Of a DNA stretch of 64,000 bases, positions 17,578-25,983 are shown in pieces. The stretch lies in assembly GCF_000169095.1 (NCBI RefSeq), contig NZ_AAVU01000022.1, forward strand, positions 1-64,000, written 5' to 3'. The stretch comes from Lyngbya sp. PCC 8106 (GTDB lineage Bacteria > Cyanobacteriota > Cyanobacteriia > Cyanobacteriales > Microcoleaceae). Every line of letters begins with the position of its first letter. Positions within the stretch are counted from its first letter, which is position 1. Below the pieces are notes generated by a model that did not search any database, was not told the origin of the DNA, and worked only from the letters and a program-made list of their open reading frames with translations. The translations under genes and the position numbers were made by a program.

Positions 17578-18855
17578 TTATTGAGTCAAAGGAAGGAAAA
17601 CAATTATTTCTGTTCCTTCTCCGGGTTGAGAGACACATTGAAGTTGTCCCTGATGGGTTTCAACGACAACCTGATGACAAATATTCAGCCCAAAACCTGT
17701 TGCGGTTCCGAGTGGTTTAGTGCTAAAAAACGGTTCAAAGATTTTATTTTTAATGTTCTCAGGAATTCCAGTTCCATTATCTTTAATTCGGATTGTCACT
17801 TGGGGAGTAGTCGGGTGATTAGAATGATCACTAGAAGCAACTTCTGTTGTAATCCAAATCGTCGGTTCCTCTGAAGAAGTTTCGACTCGTCTATCTTCAA
17901 GTGCATCAATCGCATTATTCAGCAAGTTCATAAACACTTGATTAAGCTGTCCGGGATAACATTTAACCTCTGGAAGTTTACCATAATCTTTAACTAAAGT
18001 AATCGCCCGACCTTTTTTACCTTTGAGTTGAGATTGTAAAATCAAGATAATATCATCTAGAACCAGATGAAGATCAACAACTTTTTCTTCAGAATCATCA
18101 ACCCGATAAATATTCCTCAATGACTCAACTAACTGACGAATCCGTTCAGCACCACTTTTCATTGATTCGATCACTTGAGGCAGATCTTCAAATAAGAATT
18201 CTAGATCTATTTCCTCAATTCTTTCTTGAATCACTGGGGAGGGATCAGAGTATTCTTCGCCATAGAGTGCGATTAAATCAATTAAGTCTTGAGTATAATC
18301 TGCGGCATGAGAAACATTGCCTTTAACGACAGAAACAGGATTATTAATTTCGTGAGTAATGCCTGAGAGCATTTGACCCAAAGTAGAAAACTTTTCACTT
18401 TGAATTAATCGTTCACGAGCTAGATTTAGATCACTTAAAGCTTGTTGTAGTTGAGGAAAACTGGAATAGGATTGTTGGGAATAACTCTGATGTTTTTTCA
18501 ATCCTCGGCTGACTCGTCGGTTTAATTCATCGGGATCTATTGGCGCAAAGATCCAATCATCGATCTGAGGTTCTAAAAGGGAAAATTGGGAGTTGAGAAG
18601 TTCAGGTTGAGTCAGTAATAGATAAAAAGCAGAAGTGAGATCGCTCTGAGTTTTTAGGTGTTTGATCGCAGATAACACATCCACCTTGTCAGACATCCAA
18701 GTGTAAAGAATCAGGTGAGGATGAAGATTTTCCACACCAGCAAAAGTCAATTTTTCGGGGTTAGCCGTTACAACTTCATAGCCTTGTGCTTGCAAAATGG
18801 TTTGAAGTGTCCCTAGAGTTTGAACATCCTCATCAATAATTAGAATTGTAGCCAT
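17578..18855 (-). CDS. Sensor histidine kinase with degenerate N-terminal receiver
   Basis: 425 residues. Residues 1-120 are a receiver-like fold (ILIIDEDVQTLGTLQTIL) but the phospho-acceptor site reads LILYTWMSDKVD, with no Asp at the usual position, and the Lys loop is FAPIDPDEL. A coiled-coil linker leads to a HisKA domain with STLGQMLSGITHEINNPV, so the His is intact, and to a HATPase domain with N box NQVFMNLLNNAIDAL, G1 DNGTGIP, and G2 GTATGFGLNICHQVV. It is soluble. The receiver probably senses or dimerises without phosphorylation. It is an orphan kinase: no full response regulator adjoins it. Confidence 0.9.
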   Translation of the reverse strand: MATILIIDEDVQTLGTLQTILQAQGYEVVTANPEKLTFAGVENLHPHLILYTWMSDKVDVLSAIKHLKTQSDLTSAFYLLLTQPELLNSQFSLLEPQIDDWIFAPIDPDELNRRVSRGLKKHQSYSQQSYSSFPQLQQALSDLNLARERLIQSEKFSTLGQMLSGITHEINNPVSVVKGNVSHAADYTQDLIDLIALYGEEYSDPSPVIQERIEEIDLEFLFEDLPQVIESMKSGAERIRQLVESLRNIYRVDDSEEKVVDLHLVLDDIILILQSQLKGKKGRAITLVKDYGKLPEVKCYPGQLNQVFMNLLNNAIDALEDRRVETSSEEPTIWITTEVASSDHSNHPTTPQVTIRIKDNGTGIPENIKNKIFEPFFSTKPLGTATGFGLNICHQVVVETHQGQLQCVSQPGEGTEIIVFLPLTQ

Positions 18856-19122
18856 AATTGATTACTAAAAAATGCAGGGTTTACCCAATTAACGACAAGT
18901 GAACCTAGAAAAAGCTGGAAATGCGACGATGGCAAGTTACAGCGATGAGGGTGGGCCAATCGCTAGAGATTAGGAGGGAGTCATCTTCTATTTTATCGAG
19001 GATTCAACAACCTTGTCCTCAATTGAATCAAAGATTATTTTTCAGCAAAGATGAACTTATATTAAGCCATTCTACAAAAGTTCAATAAAAATTTAGCGAT
19101 ACTCTAGTTAATAAGATACGCT

Positions 19123-20496
19123 ATGCTCGAAAGAGAAGTATGTTTTTTAGCACCAGTCCCGGAGGATATGTTAATGCAACGGCTTGGTAATCGCGCTTTT
19201 GAGATTCTCACTGGAGAAATCAACGGTGGTTCCCAGGATAATCTCACCAGTGAATTGGGGCGCAAAATTGTCTTGCAACGACTCGACAAGTTGCGATTGC
19301 AGATGGGTGAACCCCTTTCTTGTGATGAATTGCGTCAAATTGTTAGTGATCAATTTCCTGATTTTGATGAGAAAGTTCTTCAGGAGGCGGCTTCGGTTAA
19401 CCGTACCCCTCAAACTTACAACCAAATCATGCGTGGAAGTCTGATTGTTGTTGGAATAATGGCTTTTGTTTGGTTTGTTAATTTACCTGTTCCGTTAATT
19501 CGTTGGCCAGTTAGTAAAACAATCCCAGTTTTGCTGTTTCCGAGTTATATGAATATGAATTATCACTATAAACAAGCCATTGCTAATGCTGAACAAACTG
19601 AAAAATTACTTCAGGAAGCAACGACTAATGCTGAGATTGATCTGAGTGAGCAGGAGATTCAAAAAGCTTATCAACATCTAGATCGATTACCCGCTTGGTT
19701 TTTAGATTTTAATCCTAAATTTTATTGTTCTTTGTTTAAATGTAGTTGGCAATTTACAACTGAAGAATATGAGGAAACTCGTGATTATATTCAAAAAATT
19801 GAAGGAAAAATAATTCAAGAACAGTATGCTCAAGAACGATTTAATGAAGCGGAATCTGCTCTTAATTCGGCTCGCAAAGAATATCAGAACTTAAAATCTG
19901 GGGAAAGACAAGTGATTGCGGCATGGCAAACAGCCATTGATTTATTTGATCAAATTCCTTCAGATACTCTGGCGGGACGTCTCTCGGAAAATCGTTCTTT
20001 AACGGCACAAAAAGATTTTGAGAAAGAAGTCGATCAAGCGACTCGTGAAAAGAGGGGAACAACTTTAATTGCAACGGCTCAACAATATGCTGTTCAAGCG
20101 GTGAATGTGGTTCAAAATCCTCCACATCCAGTGGAAAAATGGGAACAAGCCATTAATTTTTGGGAACAAGCCATTCGCCAACTCGAAAAGATTTCTCAGG
20201 ATAATTCTTCCTATCAAGAAGCTCAAGAAAAGTTATCAGAATATAACTCTAATTTAAAAAAAATTAAGCGGCGACTTCAAGACGAAAAAGATTCAATTGA
20301 GGCAATGAAAAAGGCTCAAAAACTGATTACAGAATGGCGAGAGTTAACTCGTTCTAATGATCTCGATTATAGAGTAATGAATCGACAACTGGCTAATATT
20401 ATTTATACCTTGGAAGAAGTACAGCCCGGAACAACGGTTAATGCAGAGGCTCAAGATTTACTGAGACGTACTCGCTATACTCGGAGTCAGCTTTAA
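19123..20496 (+). CDS. Membrane coiled-coil protein of unknown function
   Basis: 457 residues. The N-terminal ~100 residues are soluble and acidic (PEDMLMQRLGNRAFEIL, LTSELGRKIVLQRL, DELRQIVSDQFPDFDEKV). One hydrophobic segment is at about 107-125 (SLIVVGIMAFVWFVNLPVP) with a second short one to about 145. The remainder is helical, Glu/Gln/Lys-rich and probably coiled-coil with TPR-like spacing (EKWEQAINFWEQAIRQLEKI, WQTAIDLFDQIPSD). I do not recognise the family. The start is supported by the reading of the N-terminus but lacks a strong ribosome-binding site. It converges with the slr1659-like gene, 16 bp apart. Confidence 0.8.
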   Translation: MLEREVCFLAPVPEDMLMQRLGNRAFEILTGEINGGSQDNLTSELGRKIVLQRLDKLRLQMGEPLSCDELRQIVSDQFPDFDEKVLQEAASVNRTPQTYNQIMRGSLIVVGIMAFVWFVNLPVPLIRWPVSKTIPVLLFPSYMNMNYHYKQAIANAEQTEKLLQEATTNAEIDLSEQEIQKAYQHLDRLPAWFLDFNPKFYCSLFKCSWQFTTEEYEETRDYIQKIEGKIIQEQYAQERFNEAESALNSARKEYQNLKSGERQVIAAWQTAIDLFDQIPSDTLAGRLSENRSLTAQKDFEKEVDQATREKRGTTLIATAQQYAVQAVNVVQNPPHPVEKWEQAINFWEQAIRQLEKISQDNSSYQEAQEKLSEYNSNLKKIKRRLQDEKDSIEAMKKAQKLITEWRELTRSNDLDYRVMNRQLANIIYTLEEVQPGTTVNAEAQDLLRRTRYTRSQL

Positions 20497-20512
20497 GGGA
20501 TAATGACGAAGT

Positions 20513-20866
20513 TTATTCGACTTCAAGTTGTAAACTTGGCATCAATCGCTGTAAGTTTTTTAAGGATTTACTTTGCCAAGGAATTGCATTCGAGGCGAGA
20601 ACAATGAGGTTAATGGTTTTGATGCGTCGAACTTGTATTACAAATTTTGACAGCATATTAATTCCAGAACTATTGAGGTATTTTAATTCTCGTAGGTTGA
20701 GGGTAATTGTCTCAGGTTGTAAAGCGAGGACATCATTGAGTAAATGAATAATGGGGTTAGACTCATCTAAGTTACTCAATCGTAAAGAACCAACCAAGAT
20801 AATTGTCGTTGTCTCGCTATCATATTTAACTTGGTATTCTTCGGTTTTAAACTCTTGAATGTCCAT
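20513..20866 (-). CDS. slr1659-type STAS-like regulator
   Basis: 118 residues when started at the ATG at 20866, preceded by AGGA; the frame also opens at a GTG nine bases upstream. The sequence TIILVGSLRLSN, ITLNLRELKYLNSSGINMLSKFVIQ and INLIVLASNAIPWQSKSLKNL has the STAS fold of an anti-anti-sigma factor antagonist, with Ser-Ser at the usual phosphorylation site (LNSSGINML). These occur next to an ATP-binding slr1658-type partner, forming a partner-switch pair. It is the last gene of the cyclase cluster. The target is unknown. Confidence 0.85.
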   Translation of the reverse strand: MDIQEFKTEEYQVKYDSETTTIILVGSLRLSNLDESNPIIHLLNDVLALQPETITLNLRELKYLNSSGINMLSKFVIQVRRIKTINLIVLASNAIPWQSKSLKNLQRLMPSLQLEVE

Positions 20867-20906
20867 GCTAGTCACATCCTTGTTGATCAGTGTTCGGGTT
20901 AGTTAT

Positions 20907-21485
20907 TTAGATAGCGAGTTGTACAACGGTGCTAACGATGAACATCTCTGAGTCCATTTTAACAGTCTCAAATTTCCACCCCAGATGGGCTTGATAGTCA
21001 TTGATCATCGTGAGATAACCTAACCGCGAACTTTGACCATTTTCTAGATTTTGTTCAATTTGATTAATATACATTTCTTGTGGATCACTATTTAATAAGG
21101 TTTGAATGTAATCCTGAAATGATGAAATTGTACTGGGATCAATACTATTAATGACTAAAAAAGATAGCCACTCACGACTTAAATTAATTTTAATTTGAAT
21201 CGGATAAACACAACGATTATCACTAAACTTCATCGCATTTTCGAGGAGTTCATTGGAGATAAAACTAACCGCACTTTGGATTTCTGCTTGTCGATGTTGA
21301 GTGGTCGGATCATCTTCACTTTTAGGAAAAAATGTGGTGACATAATCAGCCATAAAGTTAGCGGATAAGCCATTATTCCGCCAGCGAAGTTGAAGGGGAA
21401 TTGAACTCGGCGAAAATCCGATGGCTAAAAATTCTTGATTGTCGGTTGAGGAAATCTCTACAAAATTTCCAAAGATTTGACTCAT
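20907..21485 (-). CDS. slr1658-type ATP-binding regulator (anti-sigma/HATPase-like)
   Basis: 192 residues. The N box is seen in AEIQSAVSFISNELLENAMKFS, with NELLENAMKFS the Mg/ATP-binding helix of the GHKL fold. The C-terminal half contains SSRLGYLTMINDYQAHLGWKF. Kinases of this type phosphorylate a STAS antagonist at Ser, and the slr1659-like gene lies 40 bp downstream. This pair follows a nucleotide cyclase, so a partner switch may tune the cyclase or its output. The usual G1 glycines are weak, so ATP use should be tested. Confidence 0.85.
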   Translation of the reverse strand: MSQIFGNFVEISSTDNQEFLAIGFSPSSIPLQLRWRNNGLSANFMADYVTTFFPKSEDDPTTQHRQAEIQSAVSFISNELLENAMKFSDNRCVYPIQIKINLSREWLSFLVINSIDPSTISSFQDYIQTLLNSDPQEMYINQIEQNLENGQSSRLGYLTMINDYQAHLGWKFETVKMDSEMFIVSTVVQLAI

Positions 21486-21598
21486 AAGGAAATAGGTTGA
21501 CTTTAAAGGTTGATAGAAGGTGACATTGTTAGACTTAAGATAGAGCGAGTGACAAGCTAAGTGTTTAATCTGATCTATAATACACCAATTCTATTTGA

Positions 21599-24226
21599 TC
21601 ATACTTGACTTTGTAACCTTTGCCAATACATCAGGGCTACGGTATCTGTGGGATTTTCAGTCAGACATTCAGAAAATAATTGAATTGCTTGCTGATATTC
21701 TTCTTGATAGTAATAAGTAATAGCCAGTTCAAATTGTGTTTTAGTCTCTAACTTTTTTTGTCGAACTTGAGGTGAATCTGCTTCAAAAACTTCAAACACA
21801 GAAACTTTTTTTGATTTTCCAGTCACCACGACTTGATCGATTAACCGGAGTGAATAAGCTGTCGGATCAGGTAAGGCTAAAAAGGTGTTTTCACTAATTA
21901 ATAAAGGAACACTATATCTTTTGGTTAGTTTTTCTAGACGGGCTGCTAAATTAACCGCGTCACTAATCACAGTGGTATCTATCCGATCCTTTCCCCCAAC
22001 AATTCCTAACATTAAATCTCCCGTATTAATACCAATTCCAATCTGAACAGGAGAACGATCAGGACGGCAACGAGTTAGATTAAATTCACTTAAATATTTT
22101 AACATATCAATTCCCGCCTGCACCGCATGATCAGCACTACAGCCAAATAATGCCATAATTGCATCTCCAATATACTTATCAATTAACCCATAATTTTTTA
22201 CGATAGCAGGTTCCATTTGGGCGAGATAAGCATTAATAAACTTAAAATTATCAGACGGACTCATTTGTTCAGAAAGCTGAGTAAAGCTGCGAATATCAGA
22301 GAATAAAATTGACATTTCTTGCTGCACAGCATCCCCAACTTTGACATCCACAATACTCTCATAACCTAAGAATGTTAAAAATTGATGAGGAACAAAGCGT
22401 TCTGCGGTAGAATTCAGTTGTTCTTCTTGATCTAAAGCCAGTTGTAAATCACAGTTAATTTTAAACAGATCTTCAATGAATATTTGTCGTTCAGTTTCAG
22501 AATTTTTGCGTTCAGAAGTATCTTGAAAAGCAGCAATTGCAAAGGCAATATTTCCAGCTTCGTCATAGATTGGTGTTCCCCAAGATTCTAAGGGAATAAT
22601 CTGATCTCCTTGATGAACTTCAATATTATTAATGGTGACTGTTTCTCCGTTTAAAGCTCGCACCAAAGGTAAATCTTTTTCTGCATAAATCTGTTCTGTT
22701 CCGGCTATATAACTCGGATAAATTTCTGCATCTTGATCGGCTTCGGGAACTGCACCTGGCCCGAATAAACTTTGAGCAACATGATTAGAATAATAAATAT
22801 TGCCTTGAGCATCAAGTACCACAACTCCGACAGGTATTGCTTCCAGAAATTGACTGAATTGTTGACTATTTAGTTTTTCAGGTGTTGTTAAATTTTGCTT
22901 TTTAGTTGAAATATTTTGATTTAATAAAGTTTCTTTTTCTTTTTCTTTTTCTTGTATTTGTGTAGATGCTTCTTGTAATTTAAAGTCTGTATTTTGAGGT
23001 TGATTAATACGGTCTTCTAAGCTACTATATAAATAATGGAGTTGTTGAGTGATTTGGTTTAATGCGGTGGTCAGTATTCCAACTTCATCCGTTGTGGTGA
23101 CAGGAACAAGCTTTAAATTTCCATCTGCAATATGCCTGGCAGCCGTTGTTAGTGTTAAAATAGGTTGGGTTAAGTTTTGAACAAGTTTATAGATAAAAAA
23201 GCCAAAAATAATAGTCAAAAACAATCCTGCAAATAAAATATTTGTTGCTAATTTGTAAACGGGTTTAAGAACATGAAAACGTGATTTTTCTACGAGCAAA
23301 ACAGAATTCCATTGTTCTAACCAACGATGCACCCCAATGATGGTTTCACCTGCATAGTTCAAGTCTTGATGTGTACCATTTTTTTGCTTTAATGCTGCTT
23401 CTAATCCTTGATTTTGTAAGCGACGAGGTAATTTTTTAGGATTGGGTATATTGGTATATATCGGAACTTTAAATCGAGTTACCCAGTAGATTTCTTCGTG
23501 AAGATCAGGGTCGGTTTGAGTAATGATTTCTGCAACTGTTTCTAGATTCAAGTTGACGGCTAATACACCTAATGTTTGATTGTTTTCTCCAGAGATGGGT
23601 GTAGAAATCGTTAAAGTCGGTTGATTAGTTGCCGGAAAAAGATAAATACTTTGAACATAAGTTTGTTTAAGTCCTTCAATAAAATATTCATCAGCATTTC
23701 GAGATTGACCTTCAGTGCTAGGATTGGTAGAAAATATAATTTTTCCTGTACTCGCTGTTAAAATAAAAATATCTCGCACATCAGATTGAGTGGCAAATGC
23801 TATACTCATTAATGATTGCATTTGACGATAGGCTCGGGCAAATTCTTCACTTGAGCGATCACGGGTTAATAGAACTTCAGCTTGAGTTTTGACTTCGGGA
23901 AGTAGCCCCAGAGAAACAGTTGCTTTGCGATGTGTTTCTAGCCAACGGTTTAAGCTGTCTTCTTTGAGGGTTGCACTCATCTGGAGTTGTTCTAAGGCTA
24001 ACTCTATCATTGAAGATTTCGCATCAAGATAAGCTATTGTCCCCATACTGGACAAACTCACGAATAACAGCAGCAAAAAGGAGATGATCAGTTTGGACAT
24101 CAAGCTTTTTGTCCAGAATTTCATAAACCCTATCCGTTGTACAAGTCTGGTTAGCCCGCTTGAGAAAAAAATTAACACAGTCGCTAAACCTGATGGTTTT
24201 GGTTCTTTATTAATGATAGCTGCCAT
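21599..24226 (-). CDS. Membrane adenylate/guanylate cyclase with sensory Cache, HAMP and PAS
   Basis: 875 residues. TM segments are at about 38-63 and 320-350 flanking an extracellular Cache-like domain (TASTGKIIFSTNPSTEG, TLTISTPISGENNQTLGVLAVNLN). A HAMP region follows (TQPILTLTTAARHIADGNL), then coiled coil, a PAS domain at about 460-575 (FLEAIPVGVVVLDAQGNIYYSN), and a class III cyclase domain at about 635-820 with metal Asp in FSDIRSF and GDAIMALFG, and DTTVISDAVNLAARLE. The substrate-specifying Lys in DKYIGDA and Thr/Asp in DTTVISD suggest ATP. A TPR-like C-terminal helix pair ends it. It leads an operon-like row with slr1658/slr1659 regulators. Confidence 0.93.
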   Translation of the reverse strand: MAAIINKEPKPSGLATVLIFFSSGLTRLVQRIGFMKFWTKSLMSKLIISFLLLLFVSLSSMGTIAYLDAKSSMIELALEQLQMSATLKEDSLNRWLETHRKATVSLGLLPEVKTQAEVLLTRDRSSEEFARAYRQMQSLMSIAFATQSDVRDIFILTASTGKIIFSTNPSTEGQSRNADEYFIEGLKQTYVQSIYLFPATNQPTLTISTPISGENNQTLGVLAVNLNLETVAEIITQTDPDLHEEIYWVTRFKVPIYTNIPNPKKLPRRLQNQGLEAALKQKNGTHQDLNYAGETIIGVHRWLEQWNSVLLVEKSRFHVLKPVYKLATNILFAGLFLTIIFGFFIYKLVQNLTQPILTLTTAARHIADGNLKLVPVTTTDEVGILTTALNQITQQLHYLYSSLEDRINQPQNTDFKLQEASTQIQEKEKEKETLLNQNISTKKQNLTTPEKLNSQQFSQFLEAIPVGVVVLDAQGNIYYSNHVAQSLFGPGAVPEADQDAEIYPSYIAGTEQIYAEKDLPLVRALNGETVTINNIEVHQGDQIIPLESWGTPIYDEAGNIAFAIAAFQDTSERKNSETERQIFIEDLFKINCDLQLALDQEEQLNSTAERFVPHQFLTFLGYESIVDVKVGDAVQQEMSILFSDIRSFTQLSEQMSPSDNFKFINAYLAQMEPAIVKNYGLIDKYIGDAIMALFGCSADHAVQAGIDMLKYLSEFNLTRCRPDRSPVQIGIGINTGDLMLGIVGGKDRIDTTVISDAVNLAARLEKLTKRYSVPLLISENTFLALPDPTAYSLRLIDQVVVTGKSKKVSVFEVFEADSPQVRQKKLETKTQFELAITYYYQEEYQQAIQLFSECLTENPTDTVALMYWQRLQSQV

Positions 24227-24526
24227 TCTGTATAAAGTTGACTAATTAACTTCTACTTTAATGCTGAATTTGATCAAGTTAATCACCCTGTAGGATTGAG
24301 TAGAAAATGATTTTAGAACAAATACTGCCAAGTTTAAACCTGCGATCGCAGATCTAACAGCCTGATTAACCTCATTTTACAGCTAGACTGCGGAAGTCGA
24401 TTGATTTTCCTAAATTTATTCAAATTAATTTCAGTAAGTGCGGTTCTCAATTCCAGATTTTAGATTAATTTAAGATAATTTAAGACAGAATAAAGGTTTA
24501 ACCTGATCCTTTTTCTTGTTCTGACT
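24227..24526. other. Intergenic gap
   Basis: 300 bp between the cyclase and GT2 genes on the same strand. It contains a HIP1 site at about 24342 and AT-rich sequence; no gene or clear terminator is seen. It must contain the cyclase promoter. Confidence 0.4.
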
Positions 24527-25447
24527 TTAGAGTTCTCGATACGCGGCATACACCGCTCGAACATTGTACCAATTCAAAAAAATCCGGGCAATTTCTAAAG
24601 CCAGTTGAGGTTTTCCCTGATTAATCAGCCATTGTAAAACGCCCGACATGGTACGTTCATTTAATCGACCTCCAACACTTAAAAACCCCCAAAGAACTTG
24701 ATGTAATATTGTCATTTGAATCATCATTTTAACTTCAAAACTAGGATGTTTTTGATAAAACAAAACACCCATTCTACCGCGTTGAATTTCCCGATCAATC
24801 AAATTAGGAAGTTGTTCTAGGGCAAAAGGAGGATGCCAATGATAACCCACAGCCTCGGGACATTTAATTAACGTCAATCCTAATGTTTTCAGGCGAACAC
24901 CCAGTTCTAAATCTTCCCAACCATAGAGATGAAATTGCGTGTCAAATAATCCGGCTTCCATTAACCAATGACGAGCAATTGCAACATTTCCCGTTGCAAA
25001 ATAAGCCGCAGAAAAATCAGTAATTTTGTAGGGTTCAGAGGTTGGATATTCAAAATTACAGGTATTAATTACCCGACCATAAGTAAAAACGCGATCGCTA
25101 GTTTGATAACCCTGAATCAATGCACTCGCATGAGCTTTGAGAAAGTTTTCAGTAACAACTAAATCACTATCAATAAAAATAATTGTATCACCTTGAGCCT
25201 GTTTAACGCCTAAATTTCGCGCGGCAGCAGGCCCTTGATGAGCTTGACAAAACCAACGAACATGAGGAAACTCTAGCTGATGGTCTTGTAACCATTTTAA
25301 AGTGCCATCTGTTGAACCATCATCCACTAAAATAACTTCATAATTTTCAATGCTGGTGTGATTAGATTGGTGTTCAAGTGCAGTTAAACACTTTTTGAGA
25401 ATCGGTAAACGATTGTAAGTGGGAATAATAACACTAAAAAACATCAT
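24527..25447 (-). CDS. GT2 family glycosyltransferase
   Basis: 306 residues. The GT-A fold begins with FFSVIIPTYNRLPILKKCL, then VILVDDGSTDGT (nucleotide-sugar binding) and the DxD variant IFIDSDLVV; acceptor region GWEDLELGVRLKTLG with the catalytic ED. There is no transmembrane helix, so it is cytosolic or peripheral. Two ATG codons in a row open the frame. It may add a sugar to exopolysaccharide or a surface glycan. No polysaccharide cluster is seen beside it, so its acceptor is unknown. Confidence 0.9.
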   Translation of the reverse strand: MMFFSVIIPTYNRLPILKKCLTALEHQSNHTSIENYEVILVDDGSTDGTLKWLQDHQLEFPHVRWFCQAHQGPAAARNLGVKQAQGDTIIFIDSDLVVTENFLKAHASALIQGYQTSDRVFTYGRVINTCNFEYPTSEPYKITDFSAAYFATGNVAIARHWLMEAGLFDTQFHLYGWEDLELGVRLKTLGLTLIKCPEAVGYHWHPPFALEQLPNLIDREIQRGRMGVLFYQKHPSFEVKMMIQMTILHQVLWGFLSVGGRLNERTMSGVLQWLINQGKPQLALEIARIFLNWYNVRAVYAAYREL

Positions 25448-25983
25448 TGAGAAATAAAATTGAGAAGTTTAGGATTGGCGAGTCGGACTAATTGATGAAA
25501 GATTCCGACGAGAACTGAAAAGACAGCGAACTGAAAAAATACGTTATAATTTTTAGCATTCAATAGCGTATCATCTTAGTATATATTCAGCGTCGTGTTA
25601 GAGTGATCAGCCCTCGGAGTTTTACCGCCAACTCCTGTCAAAGAGGTGTCTGAGAACGTCGGAAATGCTGGATCTAGTCGCCAGATTTGATGAGATGACC
25701 TGATCCGGGTGCGTTCAATGACGGTACAAAATAGCTCAAATCGTCTCAAAATAGTGAGTTGAACAGTCATTCACGCTTTCTCGTCAAATTTTGATCATTT
25801 GGTTTTGAACCCAACATCCAATTTAAGGGGAGGTAGCGGGGAAAGAGTGAAAGTTACCTGTGATCACTTCTGACTTGTGCCTTCTAACGAACTTTTAATC
25901 TCATGCTCCGGAAAGATGAACAAATTTCTCAAAATTTATTAAACTTTGTAAAGACAAAGCCCGTCTAAATCCACGATGACTGA
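25448..25983. other. Intergenic gap with a possible structured element
   Basis: 536 bp between divergent GT2 and RND adaptor genes. From about 25585 to 25770 the sequence is richer in G+C than its flanks and can form several stems, for example GGAGTT/AACTCC near 25616-25637 and GGATC/GATCC. The minus-strand frame across 25576-25770 is open for 64 codons but lacks a ribosome-binding site. A candidate ncRNA or small ORF is possible; nothing is proven. Confidence 0.35.
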
